Shown: piece by piece, positions 8,740 to 17,219 of the stretch
Numbering within the stretch: the first letter of the stretch is position 1
How the letters are laid out: every line of letters begins with the position of its first letter
Origin: Bacteroidales bacterium
GTDB taxonomy: Bacteria > Bacteroidota > Bacteroidia > Bacteroidales > UBA932
Direction: 5' to 3'
Length of the DNA stretch: 64,000 bases
NCBI GenBank assembly: GCA_015060325.1
Contig: SUYQ01000005.1
Span: 54,447 to 118,446 of the forward strand
Notes under the pieces: model-generated
The model's database searches: none
Seen by the model: the letters and a program-made list of their open reading frames with translations, nothing else
What the model was told of the DNA's origin: nothing
Translations under genes and position numbers: made by a program

Positions 8740-9543
8740 ATGAAGAGAGTGCTTGAAATACTGGCTCTGTTGCCGACAATGTTCCTTCTGCTCTCTTGTG
8801 AGGGTAACGGTCCTATCCCAGGCCCAGGCCCGGATCCCGGAAAAGAAGATGTCCTCACACCTCCGGAAGAGGTGAAGTCGGCGAATGTATTCGTTGTGGA
8901 TATGTTCTCTACATTAGAAGATGATGGTGACTTCTTTGCGATGAGAGATGTCGCTTCCGCTGCGCAGCATATCGCAGGGCAGTCAGGAAAGAGACCGCTC
9001 ATATATATGTTTGACCGCGCAGACTTCAAAGTTGGACAGTCGCATCCGCTGAATAAACTGTCATATACTGCAAACATATATCAGCTCTTTGCTCAGCATG
9101 AGCCGACATCTGCTGATGTCACTAAAGGAACGGCTATGGCTACGCAGTATCCTGTCAATTTGTATGACGGACTTGCTGAGGATGGCGCTTATATGTCTGG
9201 ACTTAAAATCTCGGCTCCGCTTACAACTACTACACCGGTCTGCATCTACACATCAAGAATCAGCTCTTTGGACCAGATGAAGCAGATCTACGATGCTAAA
9301 TCGATGAAACTCCTCAATGATGGTGTCATCGTGGCGTTGGTAGATAATGCCATCAAAGCAGAGGTTGTCAAATATGTGGAGCAGACAATGTCGCTCAGAG
9401 CTGCAACTTATGGCAGTGGCGACACTAAGCTTGATCTATTGGTGGTTGTGCCTCCTGCATATGTCTGCAGATCTATTGAGAGCGGAACGACAATCAATCT
9501 TCCATATTATAGAGTTTCAATTGAAAAGTGGTTATGGGAATGA
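8740..9543 (+). CDS. Lipoprotein of unknown function between two EEP-family genes
   Basis: I do not recognise this 267-residue protein. It has a lipoprotein signal peptide with lipobox LLSC at about residues 19-22, then a short Gly-Pro linker (GPIPGPGPDPG) of the kind that lifts surface lipoproteins off the membrane. The rest is a globular alpha/beta-looking sequence, with strands such as ANVFVVDMF, RPLIYMF and LDLLVVVPPAYVCR, and an ending LPYYRVSIEKWLW. No catalytic motif is evident; the Asp, Asn and His set of the EEP fold is missing. It starts one base after the first EEP gene and overlaps the second by four bases (ATGA at 9540-9543), so the three are probably translated together. It could be a binding or scaffold partner of the flanking phosphoesterases. 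Confidence 0.75.
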   Translation: MKRVLEILALLPTMFLLLSCEGNGPIPGPGPDPGKEDVLTPPEEVKSANVFVVDMFSTLEDDGDFFAMRDVASAAQHIAGQSGKRPLIYMFDRADFKVGQSHPLNKLSYTANIYQLFAQHEPTSADVTKGTAMATQYPVNLYDGLAEDGAYMSGLKISAPLTTTTPVCIYTSRISSLDQMKQIYDAKSMKLLNDGVIVALVDNAIKAEVVKYVEQTMSLRAATYGSGDTKLDLLVVVPPAYVCRSIESGTTINLPYYRVSIEKWLWE

Positions 9544-10313
9544 AACGAATAATTGCATTGATCAGTATTTTCCTTGCCTCTGCTGCTGTGATGTCGTCAG
9601 CGGAGAAAGGTGATACACTGAAGCTGATGACATATAACCTCAGGTTTGGTGAGCTGGCTTCGATGGAGCAGATTGCCGATTATATTTCATCTGAGCATCC
9701 CGATATCGTTGCGCTCCAGGAGTGCGACTGGGCAACCAACAGAACAAGAGCACCGCATCAGAATGGTGTGATGTTCGTCAATGAACTTGCTTATCATACA
9801 GGGATGTTCGGTATCTACGGCAAGTCTATCAATTATGCCGGAGGATATTATGGCATTGGCATTTTGAGCAGGTATCCTATCCTGCGCTATGAGAGGGTTC
9901 TTCTTCCGAATGATGGTAAGACAGAGCAGAGAAGCATGCTCATTGCTGATATTGAGCTTCCTGATGGAACAGTGATTACATTCGTGAATACACACCTTGA
10001 GGTCAAGACAGCGCAGATGCGTATTGAGCAGGTGCAGTTTATCAACGAATATCTCAAAGACTGCCCTAATCATCTTTTCCTAGCAGGTGATATGAATGCA
10101 ATCCCTGACACTGAGGAGATGGAGATGCTGCGTCAAGGCTGGTCTGACATTACTGACAGAGTGTTTACTTACTCGACATCAAAGCCTCAGATCAAGATAG
10201 ACTACATCTATACAAAACCTTCTGAGAATGTGGAACTTCTCGGCACAGAGGTCCAGGAAGACATTAAACTCTCAGACCACTTTCCAGTGATTTCAACAAT
10301 AGTTTTACACTAA
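9540..10313 (+). CDS. Second secreted endonuclease/exonuclease/phosphatase (EEP) family protein
   Basis: A 257-residue exported paralogue of the EEP protein at 7956. The signal peptide ends near VMSSAEKG. Family motifs are intact: TYNLR (Asn33), ALQECD (Glu61), NTHLE (His152), AGDMNA (Asp184, Asn186), KIDYIY and SDHFPV (Asp246, His247). The start at 9540 overlaps the stop of the preceding lipoprotein gene in an ATGA, which supports it over the in-frame starts at 9528 and 9534. The two EEP proteins differ clearly in sequence although spacing of their motifs is nearly identical, so they probably act on different bonds or substrates. Substrate is unknown. It is followed after 27 bases by a lipoprotein gene of strikingly high codon bias. 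Confidence 0.86.
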   Translation: MKRIIALISIFLASAAVMSSAEKGDTLKLMTYNLRFGELASMEQIADYISSEHPDIVALQECDWATNRTRAPHQNGVMFVNELAYHTGMFGIYGKSINYAGGYYGIGILSRYPILRYERVLLPNDGKTEQRSMLIADIELPDGTVITFVNTHLEVKTAQMRIEQVQFINEYLKDCPNHLFLAGDMNAIPDTEEMEMLRQGWSDITDRVFTYSTSKPQIKIDYIYTKPSENVELLGTEVQEDIKLSDHFPVISTIVLH

Positions 10314-10340
10314 TAAATAACCTTTTTAAATCAAAATTTT

Positions 10341-11615
10341 ATGAAAAAAATCTTTTTCGCGCTTGCTGCTACAGCATTGGTAGCAGTATCATGCAACAAG
10401 GATGGCGGTGACGACAACAAGGTGAAACCGCTTGAGGCAACTCTCGAACTCACAACATCTGTAGCTGAACTCCCTTATGGAGAGCCTGCAGAGATCCTCG
10501 GTACAGTGACTACAACTGCGACTTTGGATTCTTTCACTCTTACAGCTGTGCAGAAAGTTGGTGAGGAGTACTCTGCAGTCGGTGAGGCTCAGGTTTTCGC
10601 GGCTGAGGGCAACGACATGAAGGTCGAGTACTTTGCTGACTCTAAGGACATGACTGACCTTGAGGTTGTTCTTAAGGCAGGTGCTCAGGAGGCTAAGTTC
10701 TACTTCCCTGCAACAGCAGTCGGTGAACTTAAGGGTACATTCTGGATGAATGACGCTGTCATGATGGCAGCAACTCCTAAGGTCGGAACTTACGAGAACG
10801 ATCCGGAGACTTATCCTGTAGAAGGAACTGGTGCTGGTTCTGACATTCCTTCATTCTTCTCTATGAGAGGTGCAGAGGTTAATGGTGAGGTTAAGCATAT
10901 CCTCTCATTGAACGACGCACGTGAAGTAGGTGGTGTTGACGTGAGCATGTCTTGGGTAAACGTCCTTATGAACACAAAAAACAACGCTTTCATCGGTGGC
11001 CAGAGAGGTCTTGCATTCGTAAGATGTAACTCTCTTACTGCAGGTACAGTAGGCCGTCAGTGCGATGTTTACGAGGTTGACGGTAAGAAGATCGACACAG
11101 AAAAGACTGACAACGCATTCGGTATTTCAGCTATCAGAGGTAGCTGGGCAGGTGACCGCTACAACGAGGAAGAGTATAAGTTTGTTGACAAGCTTTTCCT
11201 TGATGTGAACAAGGCAGAGACTAAGCTTGAGAAGATGAAGGCTTTCTGGGCTTTCAACCAGATCCAGGCTGTTCTTGACAATGCGACCCTCGGAGTTGAG
11301 GAGAATCCTACAAACCTTTCTAACAAGAACATGTACCGTCGTTATGTAGAGGCTGGTCAGACTTCTGCCAAGGAGGCGATTACTGAAGAGTTCAGAGCAG
11401 GTGACTACTTTATCATCCGTACAAACGCTGGTACAGCAGATGCTCCTCAGTACATCTATGGTATCATCCAGGTTCTCCAGCTTCCTGATGATGCATACAC
11501 ATTCACTCTTGAGAGCGAGAAGGTTCCAGGTAAGATGTGTATGGATATCGAGAAGACAGCTGAACTCTATGAGAAGCCAGCTTACTTCTCTATCAAGACT
11601 CAGTGCGTAAGATAA
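10341..11615 (+). CDS. Surface lipoprotein of unknown function, probably highly expressed
   Basis: A 424-residue lipoprotein with signal MKKIFFALAATALVAVSC and an acidic linker (NKDGGDDNK). Downstream, residues 30-125 look like an Ig-like or carbohydrate-binding beta domain (LEATLELTTSVAELPYGEPA), followed by a larger domain that I do not recognise. It takes the place that SusE/SusF-type surface glycan-binding proteins occupy in many loci, and that role is my inference. Codon use is strongly biased toward GGT, CGT, GTA, ACA and CTT, closely resembling tuf and the ribosomal protein genes at 35-40 kb and unlike its neighbours. This suggests an abundant protein. A strong hairpin terminator follows at 11634, so the operon may end or be attenuated here. 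Confidence 0.8.
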   Translation: MKKIFFALAATALVAVSCNKDGGDDNKVKPLEATLELTTSVAELPYGEPAEILGTVTTTATLDSFTLTAVQKVGEEYSAVGEAQVFAAEGNDMKVEYFADSKDMTDLEVVLKAGAQEAKFYFPATAVGELKGTFWMNDAVMMAATPKVGTYENDPETYPVEGTGAGSDIPSFFSMRGAEVNGEVKHILSLNDAREVGGVDVSMSWVNVLMNTKNNAFIGGQRGLAFVRCNSLTAGTVGRQCDVYEVDGKKIDTEKTDNAFGISAIRGSWAGDRYNEEEYKFVDKLFLDVNKAETKLEKMKAFWAFNQIQAVLDNATLGVEENPTNLSNKNMYRRYVEAGQTSAKEAITEEFRAGDYFIIRTNAGTADAPQYIYGIIQVLQLPDDAYTFTLESEKVPGKMCMDIEKTAELYEKPAYFSIKTQCVR

Positions 11616-11633
11616 TTTTACTTTTTATAATCA

Positions 11634-11672
11634 GGTAGGTCCGGTGTGTCCGGACCTACCTTTGATATTTTT
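11634..11672 (+). terminator. Intrinsic terminator after the surface lipoprotein gene
   Basis: A perfect 11-bp stem, GGTAGGTCCGG (11634-11644) with CCGGACCTACC (11650-11660), a TGTGT loop, and a T-rich tail TTTGATATTTTT. It separates the highly biased lipoprotein gene from the GH89 genes that follow. Confidence 0.85.
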
Positions 11673-11674
11673 CT

Positions 11675-13822
11675 ATGAAGGCATTAAGACTGATAATTTC
11701 TACTATTGCAGCAATTTCTTTATTCAGCTGCGGACAACAGAATTCAAAAAAATCCGAATCTCAGGGACCTCTGCAGATTGCAGAGGGAGTAATAAGCAGA
11801 ACGGTTGGTTCCACAGACGGCATCACTCTCGAAGCGATTCCGTCTGCTGATGGAAAGGATTGCTATGAGATCGACGCTAAGGACGGAAAGGTTCTCATCA
11901 AGGGAAGCAGTCCGTCTGCAATCTGCTATGCCTTCAATAAATATCTCCGCTATGCATGCGGATCGATGGTCACTTGGGGCGGAAAAAATCTTGATTTACC
12001 TGAAGTGTGGCCTGATTGGCAGGAAAAGGCGACATCTCCATATAAGTTCCGCTATTTCCTGAATGTATGTACATTCGGATATACAGCTCCATATTGGGAT
12101 TGGGACCGCTGGTCGGAGGAACTTGACTGGATGGCTCTTCATGGCGTTAACATGCCGCTTGCAAGCGTAGCCAGCGAAGCAATCGCGCGCCGTGTATGGG
12201 TCAAGATGGGGCTTACTGAGGAAGAAGCTGATGCATTCTTCACCGGCCCTGCACATCTTCCATGGCATAGAATGGGTAATCTGAACGTGTTTGACGGTCC
12301 GCTTGACAGCGAGTGGCATGAGGACCAGATTGCGCTTCAGCATAAGATCCTTGACAAGATGCGTTCTCTCGGAATGGAGCCCGTCGCTCCTGCCTTTGCC
12401 GGATTTGTTCCGCCGGCATTCATGGAGAAGCATCCTGAAATAAAGGCAAATCAGCTTACATGGGGTGGTTTTGACATCTCGTGCAATGCATGCGTTCTCG
12501 CTCCTGACTCTCCGTATTTCCAGGATATCGGCAAACTGTTCATCCAGGAATGGGAGGCTGAGTTCGGAGACGCAAAATACTATCTCTCGGATAGTTTCAA
12601 TGAAATGAAACTTCCTGTCGATAAGGATGATGTCGCAGGAAAGCACTCTCTTCTCGCTCAATACGGCGAGGCGATCTACAACTCTATAGCAGCAGGAGAT
12701 CCTGATGCTGTATGGGTTACACAAGGCTGGACATTCGGATACCAGCACGATTTCTGGGACCAGGAAAGCCTCAAGGCTCTTCTGTCGAAGGTTCCAGATG
12801 ACAAGCTTATCATTGTAGACCTTGGAAATGACTACCCTAAGTGGGTGTGGCACACAGAGCAGACATGGAAGGTCCATGAGGGCTTCTATGGAAAGCAGTG
12901 GATCTACAGCTATGTGCCTAATTTCGGAGGAAAGGTGCTTCCTACCGGAGACCTTACAATGTATGCGACAGGTTCTGTCGAAGCCCTGAATTCTCCTTAT
13001 AGTGAGAATCTTGTAGGTTTCGGTTCAGCACCTGAAGGACTTGAAAACAATGAGGTGGTCTATGAACTTCTCGCAGACATGGGATGGACCGCTGAAAATA
13101 TAGATCTTGACCAGTGGCTCAAGCAGTATTGCCTGTCACGTTATGGATACTGGGATGAAGGCATGCAGCAGGTATGGAGCCTTCTTCATCAGTCGGTATA
13201 CAGTTCGCTATACTCGTACCCTCGCTTCACTTGGCAGACTGTAGTACCTGATCAGCGCCGCAAGAGTCTGCATGACATCAATGACGACTTTGGAGCAGCT
13301 GCAGAACTTTTCCTTGAGTATGCCGACAAGTGTGCTGGCTCACAGCTTTATAAGAACGACGCTGTCGAGTTTGCCGCTCTCTATATAGCAGAACTTGCAG
13401 ACAGGCATTATGAGAAGGTTCTTGAGGGTGGAGCAGATGCACAGGAGCATCTTGCCAAGACAGTGGAGCTTCTCGAGTCAGTGGACAGACTGCTTGCAAC
13501 TCATCCTGATTACAGTCTTCAGATGTGGGTTGACTATGCCCGTTCTCATGGCTCGGACGAGGTCAGGAAGAATCAGTATGAGGCAAATGCAAAGCGCCTT
13601 ATCACAACATGGGGCGGATGGCAGGAGGATTATGCGGCACGTTTTTGGGCAGGTCTTGTAGGAAATTACTACATTCCTAGAATCCAGATTTATGCTGCAG
13701 AAGGAGCTGAGGCTCTTGATGCATGGGAGGAGAACTGGATCATGACACCATACTCCGCTCAGGAGCAGGCTTATGAAAACCCGGTTGAAAAGGCACTTGA
13801 AATCATCAGAAACAACAGATAA
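11675..13822 (+). CDS. GH89 alpha-N-acetylglucosaminidase lipoprotein (first copy)
   Basis: A 715-residue lipoprotein (lipobox LFSC at 16-19) of glycoside hydrolase family 89, which removes terminal alpha-linked N-acetylglucosamine from glycans such as heparan sulfate or alpha-GlcNAc-capped mucins. The family layout is present: a short N-terminal domain (to about residue 110), the (beta/alpha)8 catalytic domain with DWMALHGVNMPLA and GPAHLPWHRMGN, and an all-helical C-terminal domain. The two probable catalytic acids are Glu310 in SDSFNE and Glu454 in SAPEGLENN, by comparison with family motifs. It lies three bases upstream of a divergent second GH89. It starts 15 bases after a terminator hairpin, so it could be read through at lower level or have its own start of transcription. 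Confidence 0.94.
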   Translation: MKALRLIISTIAAISLFSCGQQNSKKSESQGPLQIAEGVISRTVGSTDGITLEAIPSADGKDCYEIDAKDGKVLIKGSSPSAICYAFNKYLRYACGSMVTWGGKNLDLPEVWPDWQEKATSPYKFRYFLNVCTFGYTAPYWDWDRWSEELDWMALHGVNMPLASVASEAIARRVWVKMGLTEEEADAFFTGPAHLPWHRMGNLNVFDGPLDSEWHEDQIALQHKILDKMRSLGMEPVAPAFAGFVPPAFMEKHPEIKANQLTWGGFDISCNACVLAPDSPYFQDIGKLFIQEWEAEFGDAKYYLSDSFNEMKLPVDKDDVAGKHSLLAQYGEAIYNSIAAGDPDAVWVTQGWTFGYQHDFWDQESLKALLSKVPDDKLIIVDLGNDYPKWVWHTEQTWKVHEGFYGKQWIYSYVPNFGGKVLPTGDLTMYATGSVEALNSPYSENLVGFGSAPEGLENNEVVYELLADMGWTAENIDLDQWLKQYCLSRYGYWDEGMQQVWSLLHQSVYSSLYSYPRFTWQTVVPDQRRKSLHDINDDFGAAAELFLEYADKCAGSQLYKNDAVEFAALYIAELADRHYEKVLEGGADAQEHLAKTVELLESVDRLLATHPDYSLQMWVDYARSHGSDEVRKNQYEANAKRLITTWGGWQEDYAARFWAGLVGNYYIPRIQIYAAEGAEALDAWEENWIMTPYSAQEQAYENPVEKALEIIRNNR

Positions 13823-13825
13823 ACT

Positions 13826-16090
13826 ATGATAAGGAAGATAGCATGCCTGCTTGCATTTCTTACTTTCATTTCATGTGGAGTGACGGTCAGAACTGCTTCC
13901 AAGGCTGAAGCTCCACAAGATGTGGATGCAGCCGTGGCTCTTGTCGAAAGAGTGACAGGAGGACGTCAGGGAGAATTTACAGTGAAAATCACTCCGGAGC
14001 AGATTGACGGCAAGGATTGGTTTGCATATTATGCCAAGGACGGCAAGGTGGTTCTTGAGGGTAACAACGGCGTCAGCGTGGCGAGTGCGTTGAACAGTTA
14101 TCTCAAGACTCACTGCGGATGGCATCTTACTTGGTGCGGAAAGCAGGACAAGCTGCCTCAGGTACTCCCTCTGCCGCAGGAGAAGGTGATGCGTACCTCT
14201 CCTTATAAATACCGTTACTATCTGAACTACTGCACGTTCAATTACACCATGAGCTGGTGGGATTTCGATCGTTGGCAGAAGGAGATAGACTTCATGGCTC
14301 TCAACGGCATCAATATGCCGCTTGCCCTTACCGGCCAGAACTCTGTATGGCAGAGAGTCTACAGAAAACTTGGATTCACCGATGAGGATCTTGCCGGTTT
14401 CTTCAGCGGTCCGGCATATTTCAACTGGTTCTGGATGGGTAACCTGGACGGCTGGTGCGGTCCTCTTCCTCAGAGTTTCATGGATGACCATGAGCAGCTT
14501 CAGAAGCAGATCCTGTCGGCTGAGCGCTCTCTGGGCATGACACCTATCCTTCCGGCCTTTACAGGACATGTCCCTCCTTCATTCAAGGAGAAGTTCCCTC
14601 AGGCCAAGGTGAGGACCACAGAGTGGGTAAATTTCCCTGAAGTATCCATCCTTGACCCGAGCGAGGAATTGTTCACTACCATCGGAAAGATGTTCATTCA
14701 GGAACAGATAGACCTTTACGGCACAGATCACTATTACAGTGCCGATACATTCAATGAGAACACTCCTCCTACCCATGATCCAAAGTATCTCAATGACATC
14801 AGTGCCAAGGTGTTCAGCTCGATGCAGGATGTCGATCCTGAAGCTGTGTGGGTGATGCAGGGATGGCTCTTCTATCATGAAAGAGACTACTGGGGAGACA
14901 AGGAGATCAAGGCTCTGCTTGGAGCTGTTCCGGATGACAGGATGATCATCCTCGACCTATGGAGCGAACGTCATCCCGTATGGAACCGCACCAACGCATA
15001 TTACGGCAAGCCGTGGATATGGTGCATGCTTCATAACTTCGGTCAGAACATCAACATGTCCGGCAATGTCACAAGCATCGCAAACGATCCTGCGAACGCC
15101 CTGAATGATCCCGCTTCTGGAAACATGTCCGGCATCGGCCTTACAATGGAGGGCATCGAGCAGAACCCTATGGTCTATGCTCTCATGCTTGAAAATGTGT
15201 GGAGAGACCAGCCAGTCGACAAGGATGAGTTCCTCAGGTCCTATCTTACTCAGAGATATGGCTCTTTTAATGAGACAGCCTTCAAGGCATGGCAGATCAT
15301 CATGGCTTCTGCATATGAGAATACCGTGAACAACGGTGGTCAGGAGTCTATCCTTACAGGACGTCCTTCGTTCAAGGAGAATCCGGGAGGAACAACCAAT
15401 ACTAAAGCTCATTACGATAAGGAGGAATTGAAGAAGGCATGGCAGATGCTTGTTTCATGTCACGAGGACTTTGTCCACAGCGATGGATATCGTTATGATC
15501 TGGTTGACGTTACCCGTCAGGTTCTGGCAGACTATGCCTCTGTGCTTCAGCAGAAGGTGGCAAAGGCTTATGAGGCTGGCGACATAGAGGCCTTCAGGAA
15601 GGCTGCGGATGATTTCCTGGGATTGATTGACGATATGGATTCGCTCCTTGGCACAAGAAATGAATTCCTTCTTGGCAGATGGCTAAAGGATGCGCGTGCA
15701 ATAGGCCATACGCAGCAGGAGAAGGATCTTTATGAAAGAAACGCCCGCAATCTCATCACTCTTTGGGGTAATAAGGACTGCCGTATCAGAGACTATGCCT
15801 GCCGTCAGTGGAACGGCATGATGAGCGGTTTCTATCATCCTAGGTGGGAGCGTTTCTTCACATTTGTCGAGGCTGCGATGCAGAAGGGATGCTCATACGA
15901 TGAGGAAATGTTCATCAGCGAAAGCAAGGACTGGGAGTGGGAATGGCTTTCCGGACATGAGGAATATCCGTCTGAGCCGGTCGGTGATGAAATACAGGAA
16001 TGTCTGAAAATATGGAACAAGTATTCAAAGGACATCCTTCATCTTGAGGATGACTTTGAGTATGAGGCCGATGTAGAGGCTTATGTATAA
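13826..16090 (+). CDS. GH89 alpha-N-acetylglucosaminidase lipoprotein (second copy)
   Basis: A 754-residue lipoprotein (lipobox FISC at 14-17) and a divergent paralogue of the preceding gene. Family landmarks: SPYKYRYYLNYCTFNY, DFMALNGINMPLALTG, GPAYFNWFWMGN, and probable catalytic Glu311 (ADTFNE) and Glu442 (TMEGIEQNP). Conserved blocks match the first copy while loops differ considerably, so the pair is an old duplication and probably splits different alpha-GlcNAc linkages or contexts. It carries extra C-terminal acidic residues (LHLEDDFEYEADVEAYV) absent from the first copy. Its end overlaps the glycerate kinase gene by eight bases, which ties the hydrolases to glycerate metabolism in one transcript. 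Confidence 0.94.
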   Translation: MIRKIACLLAFLTFISCGVTVRTASKAEAPQDVDAAVALVERVTGGRQGEFTVKITPEQIDGKDWFAYYAKDGKVVLEGNNGVSVASALNSYLKTHCGWHLTWCGKQDKLPQVLPLPQEKVMRTSPYKYRYYLNYCTFNYTMSWWDFDRWQKEIDFMALNGINMPLALTGQNSVWQRVYRKLGFTDEDLAGFFSGPAYFNWFWMGNLDGWCGPLPQSFMDDHEQLQKQILSAERSLGMTPILPAFTGHVPPSFKEKFPQAKVRTTEWVNFPEVSILDPSEELFTTIGKMFIQEQIDLYGTDHYYSADTFNENTPPTHDPKYLNDISAKVFSSMQDVDPEAVWVMQGWLFYHERDYWGDKEIKALLGAVPDDRMIILDLWSERHPVWNRTNAYYGKPWIWCMLHNFGQNINMSGNVTSIANDPANALNDPASGNMSGIGLTMEGIEQNPMVYALMLENVWRDQPVDKDEFLRSYLTQRYGSFNETAFKAWQIIMASAYENTVNNGGQESILTGRPSFKENPGGTTNTKAHYDKEELKKAWQMLVSCHEDFVHSDGYRYDLVDVTRQVLADYASVLQQKVAKAYEAGDIEAFRKAADDFLGLIDDMDSLLGTRNEFLLGRWLKDARAIGHTQQEKDLYERNARNLITLWGNKDCRIRDYACRQWNGMMSGFYHPRWERFFTFVEAAMQKGCSYDEEMFISESKDWEWEWLSGHEEYPSEPVGDEIQECLKIWNKYSKDILHLEDDFEYEADVEAYV

Positions 16091-17219
16091 TAAGATTGTA
16101 GTTGCTTCGGATTCTTTCAAAGGATCCCTGACCTCGCTGCAGGTCGCTCAGAATGTGGAAAGAGCGGTATGCGAGGATTATCCTTCATGTAAGGTAGTCA
16201 AGGTGAATGTCGCCGACGGAGGAGAAGGAACCATGGATGCCCTTCAGCAGACTCTGGGCGGCAGGAAAGTGACACTGGCCGTGTCCGATCCGCTTGGACG
16301 CAAGGTGGATGCTTCATATGTCATTCTTGATGATGCTGTCACGGCAGTCCTTGAAATGTCTGCCGCCAGCGGACTTCCTCTGCTTGCTCCTGAAGAAAGA
16401 AATCCTTCAAAAACCTCTACTCTGGGTACAGGAGAACTTATCTGCGACGCTCTGGCAAAGGGCTGCCGCAGGTTCCTTGTGGGAATCGGAGGCAGTGCGA
16501 CCAATGATGCCGGAATGGGAATGCTCCATGCCCTGGGATATCGCTTCAGGGATGCATCGGGTAAGGAGCTCGCCCCGGTCGGCGGATCAATGATTCATGT
16601 CGCATCCATAGATGCCTCATGCCGTCTGTCTGAGTTGTCAGATGCGGAATTCATTGTTGCATGTGATGTGAAGGCTCCGCTGTATGGTCCGGATGGAGCG
16701 GCCTATGTGTTCGCTCCTCAGAAAGGTGCTGACAAGGCCATGGTCGAGGCTCTTGACGAAGGCCTTCGCCATTTTTCTTCTGTCTGTGCCAAGGCTATGG
16801 GATATGATTGCTCCACTCTTGACGGCTCCGGTGCTGCAGGCGGATTGGGATATGCTTTCAGGCAGTTCTTAGGAGCACGTCTGGAAAGGGGAGTGGAGAT
16901 GGTTCTTGATGCGATTCATTTCGATGATATGATTGCAGACGCCCACCTTGTCATTACAGGTGAGGGCAGGGTAGACAGTCAGACATTGACTGGAAAGACT
17001 CCGTTCGGCGTGGCTCAACGTGCCCTTCGTCTGGGAATACCTGTGATTGCTATAGGTGGCTCAGTCGCAATTGATAAGGATCAGGCCCAGCTTGCCGGTT
17101 TCAAGGATGTCCTGCAGGTTACTCCGGAGGGAATGCCTCTTCAGGAAGCGATGAAGCCGGAGGTGGCAGCTGAAAGTGTATATCGGACTATAAAGACATT
17201 ATTGAAGAAATATGAATAG
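16083..17219 (+). CDS. Glycerate kinase (type II, GlxK/GarK family)
   Basis: A 378-residue cytoplasmic kinase that phosphorylates D-glycerate to phosphoglycerate with ATP. Diagnostic segments are the start KIVVASDSFKGSLTSLQVAQ, VADGGEGTMDAL, the LVGIGGSATNDAGMGML glycine-rich block, SGAAGGLGYAF and VITGEGRVDSQTLTGKTP. Length is normal for the family. It overlaps the upstream GH89 gene and the downstream GntP-type permease gene by eight bases each, so all are translationally coupled. A kinase plus permease pair for glycerate in a glycan locus implies that glycerate, or a related small acid, is one product of the substrate. Whether it yields 2- or 3-phosphoglycerate is not visible. Confidence 0.93.
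   Translation: MYNKIVVASDSFKGSLTSLQVAQNVERAVCEDYPSCKVVKVNVADGGEGTMDALQQTLGGRKVTLAVSDPLGRKVDASYVILDDAVTAVLEMSAASGLPLLAPEERNPSKTSTLGTGELICDALAKGCRRFLVGIGGSATNDAGMGMLHALGYRFRDASGKELAPVGGSMIHVASIDASCRLSELSDAEFIVACDVKAPLYGPDGAAYVFAPQKGADKAMVEALDEGLRHFSSVCAKAMGYDCSTLDGSGAAGGLGYAFRQFLGARLERGVEMVLDAIHFDDMIADAHLVITGEGRVDSQTLTGKTPFGVAQRALRLGIPVIAIGGSVAIDKDQAQLAGFKDVLQVTPEGMPLQEAMKPEVAAESVYRTIKTLLKKYE

Noticed and set aside
11996..12877. 293-residue antisense frame over the first GH89 gene
   Set aside because: Codon bias of the GH89 gene keeps the opposite frame open; the translation resembles no family and is Cys/Ile-rich noise.
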